DNA from: Congeria kusceri
Lineage: Eukaryota > Mollusca > Bivalvia > Myida > Dreissenidae
Direction: 5' to 3'
NCBI GenBank assembly: GCA_027627225.1
Contig: CM051034.1
Span: 18,026,980-18,090,979 of the forward strand
Length of the DNA stretch: 64,000 nucleotides
Shown: in pieces, positions 30,426-41,914 of the stretch
How the letters are laid out: every line of letters begins with the position of its first letter
Position numbering within the stretch: position 1 is the first letter of the stretch
Position numbers and translations under genes: made by a program
Notes under the pieces: generated by a model
Seen by the model: only the letters and a program-made list of their open reading frames with translations
Databases searched by the model: none
Told to the model about the DNA's origin: nothing

Positions 30426-30565
30426 GAACGTCCGCTCAGGATTAATACTAACTAATGACTGAAAAGGCGCTAAAAGGGGCGGACTACTAGAAGTGTAAAT
30501 TCACCTAAGGAAGAAAGAGTTGCCTCCCTTAATAAATATATAATTTTGTTAAAATTAGTGAAATT
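30426..30565 (-). repeat. Repeat A1 of the second element (5' end)
   Basis: Matches A2 (27221-27360): GTCCGCTC, GGATTAATACT, GACTGAAAAGGCGCTAA and TATATAATTTTGTTA are shared. Confidence 0.85.
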
Positions 30566-32204
30566 CTATTTCTTTCATTTACGTTATAAGTATCACTGAG
30601 TATCATCGGCCTTTATAGCACGATTTTAGATTACTTAAATTGATTCAACGAAAGTAACGTGTAAAATGTAATTGGAAATGGAGATAAGAAAATTATATAC
30701 ATCGTCCATGTAGCCGCTTAAGTGACTTGTTTACGTTGTAGTTGATATATGAATAAAAATTATAAAAGAAATAAAAAAGTACCCTATTAACATAAAACCG
30801 CTTTCACGGCAATAACATTTAAAAGTAAGTTTTTGTTTTCTACATTGTTTATTATATCATGAGAATTTAACTGGAATTAGTTGTTTATTATTTAACAATG
30901 TCACTACTATGACGCAAATGGAAACACTAGAGAAAAAATGTATACACGTTATTATAGTCCTTCACTGTCTTTATTAAATAGTTTTACATTGGCGATTCAT
31001 TATTTAGCATATATTTACCATATCAATAATCAGTGACACAATGCATGACTGTTTGCTCAGCTTTAAATTGTTATAAATGCCCACCTGGCCTTTCGTCAGA
31101 GGATAAAGTGCAATGTCAATAAATCCAGCAGAAATATTTCAACTTGGCGCTGCAGTACAATATTCAATTTCACACGGATTCTCATATTTGACAATTCCAT
31201 CTATGACATGAAATATGTGTATATCCGCAGGCGTGTACACTGTAATATTTCTTTCTCATAAGTGTGTGTCATTGTTATGTAGGGTGGGTCGCTCGCCACT
31301 ATGCGCAAACACGCGAACAGTCGTTGGGTATGACCTTAAAGTGTAACATAATTTCATAAGTGATTAGTACCAGAACAACATATTTGGATTTTGCCAGAAT
31401 TTAGAATAACCTGATCATGTTTAAAATAATGGATTACTGATTACGCTGTTAACATTAGTTGATTGTTGGAAATACACAAACTGGTTAAAACTGTATCACA
31501 CATATTCTATCAATATACCTACCATTTCAAAACCATGCATGAATCAAAATACTACATGTCACGTGTCATATTTAGCTTGCATTAAACACTCATAATTTTA
31601 ATATACGACTATCAGTTAAGCCTTGACCAATATTTACGCTATCTGTTTGGCATTTTTTGACAACGCAGTATATAAACTGATTGTTGTCAGTCATTAAATT
31701 AAAATTTAAATAAAGGGAAAATTGGTGTTTCAGAATTGGGTATTAACGCAAGTACGCGCTTATGTGTTGGCCTTATTAGTTATAGGAAAGTCACGTGAAA
31801 TGACATTAGGTTGGGAACTAATATGAATAGTGGCTGTATTTAACAAAAACAAAATAATGACAGAGTTTGTCACAATTCGTACCTGCGTATCGTGTCGACC
31901 CAATTAGGGACAAGCAAATCCTAATCCAACGATGTGTTGGCATGTCCTGTTATTCTAAGTAGGAAGGCTTCGAAGATTATGTACTACTGATTGTTAAATT
32001 GTATTCAAATTTGTTCAGCAGGTTATTGCGACTTACATTTTACCTTCCTGAATACTCTATGCGCTTCAACAAATGTTAACAATTAAGAGCGTACAAAAAG
32101 GGTTATGAATGCCTGTTTATAGTGCATTGCAATAATTTAAAATATAGCCTATAAACGCTGGAATCCATACGTAAAAAGTCAATACCAAATCAAACCAAAA
32201 TGGC
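30566..32204. other. No gene recognised
   Basis: About 1.6 kb of AT-rich sequence with only short frames and no tandem or inverted structure that I can support. Confidence 0.5.
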
Positions 32205-34177
32205 CCTGGGTCGCTCACTTGAGTTAAATGAATCTAATTGTCTTGTAAAAATTTAATCGCGTGCAATAAGATATTTGAAGTAAAGTTTACAACAATTGTC
32301 AACAATGAACAACTGACAGCCTTGTTTTTAAGCAAATATTAATAATTTAAAGACACTTGGTAGATGATCAACCAAGGGCCATTTCTGCGAGTTTATTTCG
32401 AAAGTAATCAAGCGGTTTTACACAAGAAGCCATATAAAAAAACTTCCAGTCCCCCGGCAGCCATGTGTTTTTAACGAATCAAAATTATTTATAGAAATCT
32501 GGTTGATGGTCAGCGAAGGCACATTTCTCTGTGAAATTATTTTCAATTTCAGCCAGTGGTTTGGGAAAATAAATTTTTAACAGTTTTAAATTTTGCCGTA
32601 TAAGGGAAACTGCCCCGCCCCCTGGCGGCCATGTTTTTTAATGAATCAATATAATTGGAAAACAATTTTGCAGAGAGTCACCCAAGGAGCATTTCTATGT
32701 AATTATATTGAAATCCATCCAGTGAGTTTGTTCATGAAGATTTTTAGAATTTTCAATATAGATAAATAAAAAAAACTGCCAAACCCCCAGGCGGCCATGT
32801 TTAAAAAAATCAAATTAATTTTAAAACGTTTGGTAGAGGGTGACCCAATGAACATTACTCTGAATTCTTTTAAAATCAATCCAATGGTTTCGGACAAGAA
32901 AATTTTTAAAGTTTTTAATAAAGTCATATAAAAATATCTGCTCCAGCCGATGACAGCCATGTTTTTAACGAATCAAAATAATTTGAAGAAGTTTAGTAGA
33001 ATGTCGCCTAAGAAACATTTATGTTGAAATCCTTTGAAATCCGGCCAGCGGTTTAGAACAAAAAGATTTTTTAAAGTTTTTAAAATAGCAAAATAGGGAA
33101 AATTGCCATCCCGCTGGCGGCCATGTTTTTTTAATGAATAAAATGATTTGAACAAAAACTTGGTGAAGGGTCACAAAAGGAACATTTATGTTAAATTATT
33201 TTGAAATCCGACCAGCGGTTTCGGACAAGATTTTTTTTCTAAATAGCCATATAAGGCAAACTGCACCGCCTCTTGGTGGCCATGTTTGTAATAAAGCAAA
33301 ATGATTTGAACACATTTGGAGAAGGTCACCCAACGAACATTTTTGTGAAAACAATTTTGCAATCCGGTTAGCGGTTTCGGAGATTTTCAAAGTTTTCTCT
33401 ATAGCTTTGTATAGAATATTGCTCCACCCCCTGGCGGCCATGTTTTTGAACGAATCAAAATGATTTGATGAAATGTGGTAGAGAGTCCCCAAAGGAACCT
33501 TTGTTTTCTATATAGCTATATAAGGGAAAATGCCCCACCCCCTGGCGGCCATGTTTTTAATGAATCAAATTACTTTAAAGAAATTTAGAAGAGGTTACCC
33601 AAGGAAAATTTGTGTGAAATTATTTTGAAATCCAGCCAGTGGGTTCGGACAAGAATATTTTTTAAAAATTTTCAATATAGCCATATAGGAAAAATCTGCC
33701 CCGCCCACTGGTGGCAATGTTTTTTAATGAATCAACATAATTTGAAGAAATTTGGTAGAGGATCACCCAAGTAACATTTCAGAGAAATTATTTTAAAATC
33801 CAGCCAGTGGCTTCAAGCAAGAAAATTAAAAAAAATTCAATATAGCAATATAAAGAAAACTGCCCCGACCCCTGGCGGCCATGTTTTTAACGAAACAAAA
33901 CAATTTGAAGAAATTTGGTAGATGGTCACCAATGGAACACTTAATTAAACTTATTTTGAAATCCGGCCAGCAGTTTCGAAGAGAAGATTTTCAAAGTTTT
34001 CAGTATAGCGATATAAGGAAAACTGCCCCGCCCCCTAGCGACCATGTTTTTAATGAATCAAAATAATTTAAAGAAATTTGTAGAGGGCCACCCGAAGAAC
34101 ATTTCTGTGTAATTATATTGAGTTCCAACCAGTTGTTTCGGACAAGAAGATTTTTATTTTTTCAAGTTTTTAAGATG

Positions 34178-34197
34178 TTGGTTGCCATGGCAACCAA
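34178..34197. promoter_or_regulatory. Perfect 20-bp palindrome containing an RFX X-box
   Basis: TTGGTTGCCATGGCAACCAA equals its own reverse complement. The inner GTTGCCATGGCAAC is the ideal palindromic X-box bound by RFX transcription factors. It sits in the unique right part of the Pearl-like element. Binding is inference. Confidence 0.55.
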
Positions 34198-34309
34198 AGT
34201 TTTCTAGATATTGAAATGAGTTGAAGACATGTGTTAAGAAACATTGCTGTCAAGTTTGGTTAAAAACCGCCAAATGGTTTCAGAGAAGAAGTTGTTTAAG
34301 TAAATTGTT

Positions 34310-34350
34310 GATGACGACGGACGACGACGACGACGGACGACGACGGTGAC
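34310..34350. repeat. GACGACGG microsatellite
   Basis: Repeats of GACGACGG/GACGAC near the right end of the Pearl-like element, followed by AGCTCAGGTGAGCT, itself a small dyad. Confidence 0.8.
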
Positions 34351-34378
34351 TGACCAGAATAGCTCAGGTGAGCTAAAA

Positions 34379-36342
34379 CGCGTTATATCTCTTCCCCTAA
34401 GAGCAAGAAGGTGCTTTCAGCCTTTTTTGCTAATAGCACCTTCTGGCTTTCAAGGGACGATTTTTATCATTTAGACTACATGTATATTTCATTATAGAAG
34501 TTGCTTTGCGTGAAATCTTATATTGTCATATACTATACATATTGCGAGTGAAATCGGGGCTAAAGCGCTTAAAAGTCTTCTTAAAACAGTTCAATCTATC
34601 ATTACGTTTTTACAACCACCAACAACTAATTTCTGGCATTTCGTGTCGACAACATGTACATACTATTTGAAATAAGGGCTTTACTGACGACTCGTAAATT
34701 TATCACAGTGTATAACCGTACAGTGAGCTAAACCGGAAGTTCGTGATCTGTACGCCAGTGAACAGTTAGTTGCTGTATCTTTTACTTTGGGACTGGATAT
34801 AACATTATTAAAACTTGTATGTTAATTATTGTCATATTTGTCGCACATGTGCTTTGTGTTTTGTGTGGAAAGTGTGTTGTCGTTGATAATTCAGTAGTTG
34901 ATCACGGCAAATAAGTGGAAACGATGATAATTCAGTAGTTGATCACGGCAAATAAGTGGAAACGATCAAAAACGTGTGAATAAATGTCCATGTAATTCTT
35001 TGGATTTCGCGTAAATGTGTATGCCTATGTTTTGCTTGACGCCCAGAAACACTTATTAAACTATATACATTAATTGAAAGCTGATTATATTGCAATAGCA
35101 TAGATATTTGCCGTTTTATTTTTTTGTTTGTTTATTGACTGTACGCCTAGTTGCGACTGTACTCAATGACTAGTTTAGCGAATACAATAAAATTCTTTAC
35201 GTTTATTTGCGATTCGTGATCGACACATATTTAAGAAATGTTTGATCATCCTTAATAATTATTATGTACATTGTATGTGTACATAAATATTAGTTAGTGT
35301 ACATGTACATGCCTTATTTATGCGTAATAAATTTGAATTTCATTCGAAAGTGTCATTTCATGGATACATATTTATGATATACATATTTTGCTTTATAGGA
35401 ATCGCGCGGTTTTGTCCGTACGTCCGAACGTGTGTACGTCCGTTATAATGCAAACTGCATATTGACATAACTTCCACGATTTCAATTTTTCTTAATAAAA
35501 TATGTAATAAAAATGTGTTTTTTACATGATGCAGAAATTATTTTTTGTTACGATTTTGATATCGCGATTCGTGAATTTCACTAAACAATACATGTTTTAC
35601 CCGTGCAGAAAATTGATCGAGATTAAAAACATACAACGAAATCATTCAAAATAACAAAGCGGTGTAATACAGAAAGATTTACTTTCATTAACTAAAAAAA
35701 ATGTTTAAATTTCTTGTTAAACAAGTATTATATTTCATTCGCAGTCATATAAACAGTGTATACCTTTCTATGACAATCAATATGAAATAAAATAAAATTG
35801 TATGGCAAAGTCAACAATTAAATGTCCTTTATTTATTTCAGACTATCCTATGAGCGAGTGGAAAATAGGCGGATGATAACATTGGGTCGTGTGAAATGTA
35901 ACCAATTGCCCGTTTTACGCTGCTGAATATGGAGCTACACTTCTCGTTGTTTTATATTATTTAAAAATATGAGAATTAACTCATCGATAGTGTAAACATC
36001 GTCTTTCGGAAGCACAATGAAACAAATCAATAATATTAGGTTATTTAACAGCTTTCTGTACAATACGGTGGTATATTTGGACGAGTACACAGCTGACATA
36101 CCATATTGGACGAGCCGAAGGGCGAGTCCAATTTGAGTATTTCAGATGTGTACGAGTCCATATATATCACGGTCTTGTACAGATCGCTGTTAAATAATCT
36201 TTTTATTATGTACCTATTTATATTTGTGTATGTTTTGCATAAATTTACATTAAACCACACTGTCCGCGGAACAGTGCGCGCGCTCACAATAATACTATAT
36301 GACGTCGCTCTACGTGATAAATAATTTGCAAATATACATACA
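34379..36342. other. No gene recognised; short hairpin and a 41-bp tandem pair
   Basis: A hairpin AGAAGGTGCT...AGCACCTTCT lies at about 34405-34447. Two perfect 41-bp tandem units start GATAATTCAGTAGTTGATCA at 34885 and 34926. Near 35405 a GTCCGTACGTCCG-type run occurs. From 36070 to 36165 words such as GGACGAG and CGAGTCCAA appear in both orientations. No exon is recognised. Confidence 0.6.
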
Positions 36343-36748
36343 GGATCTGACACAGCTGTCATTTCATACCATAATTTATTAAACGAGGTGAGGAATTTTG
36401 TTAGTAAGCGAGTCTTTGGCGAGCTTACTAACGAATTTCCTGGACGTGTTTAATAAAATATGGTAGGAAATGACAACGAGTGTCAGATCTTTTTTATCAC
36501 ATGCTTTTAAAGGAAATAAAACCCTTCTAATTTTACCAAAATAAGTTGGTATATTCTCAAAGTTGTGTACTGACGTGACGTCATTTCATGTTGACAAATT
36601 CATTTCACTAAAATAACGTCATGCGATTGGTCAGTCAAAGAATACGTAGCCAATGCAAACGCTCAAACTGTTATCTATCAAATGTGTAAGATTGAAATAT
36701 TTGTAATGGTTGTAGTACACGGGAAACAAGGTATAGCATGTGATAAAT
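36343..36748. repeat. Palindrome-headed interspersed repeat, unduplicated copy
   Basis: Same family as 16304-16704, about 85% alike. The palindromic head is 36343-36491 (GGATCTGACAC to GTGTCAGATCT, core GTTAGTAAGCGAG and GCGAGCTTACTAAC). The ~250-bp tail keeps CGTCATGCGATTGGTCAGTC and AACAAGGTATAGCATGTGAT. Flanks differ from the other copies, so this is a mobile or dispersed repeat unit. Confidence 0.8.
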
Positions 36749-38084
36749 GTTCGTCTGTTATTCTGTAGCCTGCACTTATATCTAATTAAATAATTAATTT
36801 TTTAACTGCTAAAACAGACTTCCGTACTTTAGCATAACCTTGTACTAATTGTAAACATTGAGTGCGTAGAAACTATATTTAGACGGGTCATGTTTAACAG
36901 ATGGCGTGTTCAATAGGAAGTGTCTGCAACGCGTTTGTTGAAATGAATATTACACATTGATACAGGTTTGTCAAACGGATTATTTTACAGTCGATTGAGA
37001 ATGTTTCATGTATATTGAGAACCAGAATAACGCAATATATATCTATATGAGTGATGTTGTATGTAAAAGTTTAAAACAAAAATGGATATAGTGACGACAG
37101 AAACCAGATGTCGCTGAACGCTTGGATTTGTGTCGTGTTGCAGGCTTTATTTCTGTGCGGGTACGTTACAGGCACTTAAATAAAATAAATAAATACATTT
37201 AGAATGTGACATTTAAATTCGAATCTAGGTTTGGGGACAACCTAAAAAAGTTCACACAAACCATATGTGCTGACCAGACACGGCGACTTAGAAAACAAAT
37301 CGCGTTTGTGGTTAGCACGGTTCACAAGAGAAAAATCTTCGCATATATTTGAAAAGTAATTGAAATGAGTGCGCAAGATGCTTTCGAAGAAGTGGATCGG
37401 CGTCATCATATATCGATGTAAAACTAAAATTTGCATATTCGTTCAGTTTTGGAGTACTCGGACATTATCGTATGTTAATACTCGCAACGTCCAATACGGA
37501 AAATATTGTACGCACGCGCGTCCAATATGGTGAAATATTGGACGGTAACGAGGAACGAATGACGACAGCTGATTGGAAGATATAAATAGCTATATAATAA
37601 AATATCAATAAACGACAACAAAATTGAATGTATTACCTACTGGGTATCTGAAATCTGCATTTCATCAATGACGTCATGACGTTACTTCCGGCATAACAAG
37701 TTTGAAAATAAATCCGTTTTTAAATCATTTCACAAAAACTAAAATTGCTACATTTACGAAAACTACTTTCAACCATGCATCACGTGATTGCAGAATCCTG
37801 AGAAGACGACAGCAAAATGATAACACACATACTATGACATACAGTGATAACAAATCCGACATTATATCGTCTTTATGCGCCACACGCAACTATAAAAAAT
37901 GTAAGTGTAATTTGTTTTTTGTTAATAAGGATGAACATCACCCTAAAGTGTCTTGCTTTAGATCGAATACTGTCAGTGTACTTACTTTAATAATGTTGAG
38001 ACGTCTGTATCTCCAAAGTCTAAGTTGTATTCTCCCATAAACTCTAATATCAATCGTAAAAGAAAGTATGAGCTATTTATTCCA
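36749..38084. other. No gene recognised
   Basis: Includes a dyad CGTCCAATA/TATTGGACG at 37519-37544 and a TGACGTCATGACG motif near 37668. A 112-codon frame at 37702-38040 just upstream of the LINE endonuclease could be a degraded LINE ORF1 but shows no recognisable motif. Confidence 0.4.
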
Positions 38085-38604
38085 TTTACTGATACAGGCT
38101 TACATGTAATGCATCTTAATATCCAACATTTATTGCCAAAACTTGATGAAATTCGAATTATTCTTAACAAAGATAAATCTGCAGATATTGTTGATTTTTG
38201 AAAAACTTTATTAACTGATAAAATAAATAAGAACAAATGTTCACTTCCGTTTATAATATTGTTAGCCGTGATAGGGCTAATTCTGCGGGAGGCGGCATAA
38301 TAGTGTATTTAAAAGATGTCTATTCTACGTAGACATGATTTAGAAAGGGACGATATTGAATCCGTTTGGCTACAAATCAGTTGTTTAAAGTGCAAACCAC
38401 TCTTGATTAACTATGTTTATCGTCCACCACGTAGCCCACAATCATGGATTGACTCATTCGAAATGCAATTACACGGAGCGGACACTGAAGATATAAACTG
38501 GTACTCAGTCGGAGATGTTAATTTTTCAATATTTGGCAGATAATACATTTAACAATAAAAGATGGGAAAAACTAATCAATGATTTTAATTTAAGACAATA
38601 TGTA
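38085..38604 (+). pseudogene. LINE ORF2 endonuclease, 5' part, interrupted by a hAT insertion
   Basis: Pieces in several frames match the APE-type endonuclease of non-LTR retrotransposons: HLNIQHLLPKLDEIRIIL near 38105; a GGGI-type block near 38290; RRHDLERDDIESVWLQIS, PLLINYVYRPPRSPQSWI and YSVGDVNFS at 38325-38535; NTFNNKRWEKLINDFNLRQY ending at 38603. Stops and frameshifts make it inactive. The reading resumes at about 43347 beyond the hAT element. Confidence 0.75.
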
Positions 38605-39497
38605 AGGGCTGTGGATCGTTGGGTGAGTGACGATCCGATTCGATCTACGAGTCGGGGCTTACGATTCACATATCGAACCACGAATCAGTTGTTACAAATT
38701 GTGATAGAGGAAAACACTGTTATGAAGACAAATAACTATCACATTAAACACATTTATTTTATTTTGACATAACCAAGCAAATTAAAATGAACTATGAATA
38801 GGGCAGTCAGAACAGCATAAACTTCTATTCAATTCCAATGTCTGACGGACAAGCCAGTATTACATTGTATGTCAGTTTAGACAACACTCAACGGAGGACA
38901 AGTTTTCATTCCTGGTAAGGCTTACATGAGTCTATCTTTGTATATGTTACATATTATGTAAGATGGTAGTCAAATCCTAGGTTTCATCAACATTCTTCTT
39001 TAAAAAGATTAACTGGTCGACGTTTTAAGGCTCGAGACATGACCTCGAGACATGACCTCGTAGCTGTCCCTTGCAGTTCAGATGCCACATAACTTGTCTG
39101 TACTCTCTTACAAGCTTGCCAACAAATGGAAAATTGGAGGCGTTCATTTTCCAGTAAATCAATGGATCAGACTTCTATTTCAGCTTCGGCTCTGCTCTGT
39201 AATATTGCAAGTTCATTGTCGTTGTGGTGTAAAAACGGGGGCTCGACCATGGTTACCTCAAAGTCATCATCCTCATCTAGCAGTAAGCTCAGAACTACAA
39301 TGGTGAAACAAATAAATGTATGCATTATATGAGCAAAAACCTTATGTGCGTGTTGAGAGTGTGTAATATAGATTAGATGTCTAGCATACACATTCAGAAC
39401 GTATAGGATACAGCATTTATATTAAAGCTATACATTATGCATGTGTGATTATTTATTTCAATTGTTATCTTTGAAATTCATGGGTAAATCCATTACT

Positions 39498-39572
39498 GCC
39501 GCCTCGGTGTGAATCGAACCCACTACCCTTAGATTCGCAGTTCAGTGCTCAGTCAACTGAGCTAATCACGAC
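39498..39572 (-). tRNA. tRNA-like pseudogene or SINE head
   Basis: A 75-nt minus-strand segment has an A-box-like TTAGCTCAGTTGACTGAGC and a B-box GGGTTCGATTC at the right spacing. The anticodon loop would read CTGCGAA (GCG, arginine). The acceptor stem pairs only in part (about five of seven), the anticodon stem is poor, and no CCA is encoded, so this is a decayed tRNA or tRNA-derived SINE head inside the hAT element. Confidence 0.5.
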
Positions 39573-41484
39573 AATCATGACTTGTAATTGTAGATTTATT
39601 GTGTTGTATTTAGTGTAATGTGTTTCATAGGCTTATGAAAAACGAGGCTTTATAAACAAGGTACCTTTTTATATCATTGATGTAATATGCCATATAAATA
39701 AAAAAAAGAAAACTCAAACCTGATTTCGTTTCCTTTGCTGGGTGGTGAACTTGACTCAGACTTAACCTCCCGTGGCATTGGCACATAAGATTCAGAGTTG
39801 CTTGATAGAGATGGCAAAGTTTGCAAACTAGATAGTGTTGGTAGATCTGGAACCGATGGCTCTACTGTTGGTACCACTGGTTCAGCTTTTATTTCCTGTG
39901 TGGGTAAGCTTAGCAGTTTGTCTCTAAGTCATTCCCAAACAGCTTCAGGAGACTTGAGCTAGCGTTTCACTCTCGGATCAAGAGCAGTTGCCTCTTCCAC
40001 AAATGGCTTATTTGAATACCTTCTTTGCAGGTCCTGGAAAATAGCCTTCTTCTCTTTTTGTTGGAAAGGATTATCATACTCCGTGGGGGAATACAATCCT
40101 TTGCATTTCTGCAGAAGAGGTGCAATAAGCCCCGCTGTCGGATACTGAGCGGCTGAAAGTGCTTCGGTAGCCTCATACAAAGGCTCCATGACTACCACGA
40201 ACTTTTGAACTTCAGTGTGGTCCAAAATACTGGCCGCCTGAAGCAACTTTGCCTCATGTTGTTTCTTGATATTTTAATCGCTCAGTGTAGCAAAAACAGC
40301 AACTTGCTGTTCTGGGAACAATATTGCCATCAGATAATTAGAGTTCCACCGGGTTCTCACATCAATAACTAGCTTATTTTTAGAGAGTTCCAACATTTCT
40401 TGATTTTTCTTTAGCAAACCGGAAGCAGTGGTGCTGATGTGCATAAAACCAACAATGGACCATATCTTCGCCAATATTTGATGCACTTCTGTTACCTCCA
40501 ATGCCCTACCTAAAGCAAGGTTTAACGTTTGAACGGAACAACCAATGTGGATTGGTATTGCAACTGTGTGTGCAGCAATCTTTATATTGGCTGCATTGTC
40601 GGTAGTCAAAGCAGTTACTCTACGGACCCACTCAAGTTGTGCTTGACGGAGTACATTCCAAACGTATTTCCTAGTATGGGACTCTGGCAGTTCTCTTGTC
40701 TTTAACAGTCGAGAACAAAGCACATTATCAGAGTTAATAAAGTGAGCAGTTATTGTCACATACAACTGAGTGGCCCGACTTGTCCAGCTGTCGGTAGTCC
40801 AGACAATAGTGCTGCAGTTTGCAATTCACCTTTAACACGGGCTGACACACAATCATACAGTTTGGGAATCACAGGCATGTCCCTCGGCATGGAAACGTGT
40901 AGCATGGCTCACACTCATGTATCATGCTCCTGAAGGTAGTGCTATCTTATGTACTGAATGGCCGCATGTCCTGTATCATATAGCGTGCAATACCAACCTG
41001 CAATACCAAAATGTTTGTTTTTAATATTTAATACAAGTATTGTTGTTAACATTTGATACATAACTTCATAAGTCTGTGATATTAAATTATAATTATATTT
41101 CATTGCAAACCTTTCTGTTATGTATTTATTGATTCCACATATTTTAATGAAGCAATTGTAATCTGTCTTGATGTTAGTTGATGTCATACCTCGTATGTAT
41201 TTATGAACTGCATGTCGTTACTAACCGTAATTCGGTGCGTCTTAGATTTGGCCAGTTTCATTTTTTTGTGCCATGAGAAAGGAATTGCTGGGAGTGGTAC
41301 ATGCAGGAGCACTGGAGACAGCCTTTGGGTTATAGTTGGATTCATTTGATGATGGAGACACCTTAACAGCCCCTGAAAATGCGAAACAATTTATTCAAAC
41401 ACTAATAACATATACTAGCAAGCCAACAAAGTAGTGGACAACGCCGTCAAACCGTACCCTGAGCAGAAAAACTAATTAGAGAAT

Positions 41485-41605
41485 ACTAGGTTAGTGTTGA
41501 ATAAAGATAAGTTTATTTAGCGAGGCTTCGAAAACCTGAACCACGAGCCTTGGTTTGTGGTTCACGTTTTTGTGCCGAGCAAATATTCTAAACTGGATCA
41601 TAATT
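41485..41605. mobile_element. Partial copy of the foldback MITE family
   Basis: TAGGTTAGTGTTGAATAAAG and, further on, TTTTTGTGCCGAGC match the reverse complement of the 17814-17948 MITE. The far arm is lost. A short hairpin GAACCACGAG/TTGTGGTTC occupies the centre. Confidence 0.6.
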
Positions 41606-41914
41606 GTGTCTGTATTTATATAGTAAACGAAATAAAACACACAAAATAATAATACCAAAAACAGAATGACGTCATGAAAATCAACAAGATGACGTCATTA
41701 GACTGCGCGTGTTTGCTTTATTCCACAATGTGTGAATAATGAAACGAAGTTTATTCCACCGATTTGTTGTGCCACCTGTATATGCCCTTTGACCAAGACA
41801 TGTTTTGCATATCGCCTTCGTATCGTGATGTTTGGATATACCGAAGTATTTCCATTCATCTGAATTAAATTTCGCTGGTGGTTTGCGGAAATTGCAATAT
41901 TGATGTTCCGCCAT

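Larger units (their letters stand above)
26900..30565 (-). mobile_element. Second split-direct-repeat retrotransposon, internally deleted
   Basis: Same logic as the 18.7-26.1 kb element but with unrelated repeat sequences. Minus-strand order is A1 (30565-30426), gag-like pieces, the RT start (29043-28705), a recombinase N-terminal piece (28508-28191), B1 (about 27490-27361), A2 (27360-27221), B2 (about 26985-26900). The RT core, RNase H and the recombinase catalytic domain are missing. It is a 3.7-kb decayed derivative of a PAT/Ngaro-type family distinct from its neighbour. Confidence 0.75.
32205..34378. mobile_element. Pearl-like non-autonomous element with ~165-bp tandem units
   Basis: The core (about 32345-34175) is eleven imperfect units. 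The anchor word GGCGGCCATGTTTTT, or a close variant, falls near 32458, 32623, 32790, 32952, 33115, 33277, 33434, 33545, 33710, 33874 and 34040. Spacing is 157-167 bp apart from one 111-bp unit. A non-repeated right part follows with a perfect 20-bp palindrome (34178-34197) and a GACGACGG-type microsatellite (34310-34350), ending CAGGTGAGCTAAAA. The left end has GCTCACTTGAGTT, an inverted match to the right end. Tandem ~160-bp cores with short unique ends and an ACGG-like microsatellite describe, from memory, the bivalve Pearl family. There is no coding capacity. Confidence 0.7.
38985..41914 (-). pseudogene. hAT transposase, ZBED1-like, degraded
   Basis: Minus-strand pieces in order. A BED-type zinc finger near 41914-41750 (DEWKYFGISKHHDTKAICK, Cys36 and Cys39) has its His half disturbed. 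The catalytic region at 40930-39674 holds PVIPKLYDCVSARV, then after a frameshift WTTDSWTSRATQLYVTITAHF, TALTTDNAANIKIAAH, VQTLNLALGRALEV, RTRWNSNYLMAIL and NKPFVEEATALDPRVKR. It is broken by TAA (40276-40274), TAG (39961-39959) and a TGA soon after. The C-terminal dimerisation region at about 39390-38985 holds LLDEDDDFEVTMVE, WRMNASNFPFVGKLVREY and NVDQLIFLKKN. All three hAT domains are recognisable but none could be translated together. The gap between finger and core may be an intron. Confidence 0.8.

Noticed and set aside
37702..38040. A 112-codon frame upstream of the LINE endonuclease, possibly ORF1
   Set aside because: No zinc-knuckle, RRM or coiled-coil motif seen, so not called beyond a remark.
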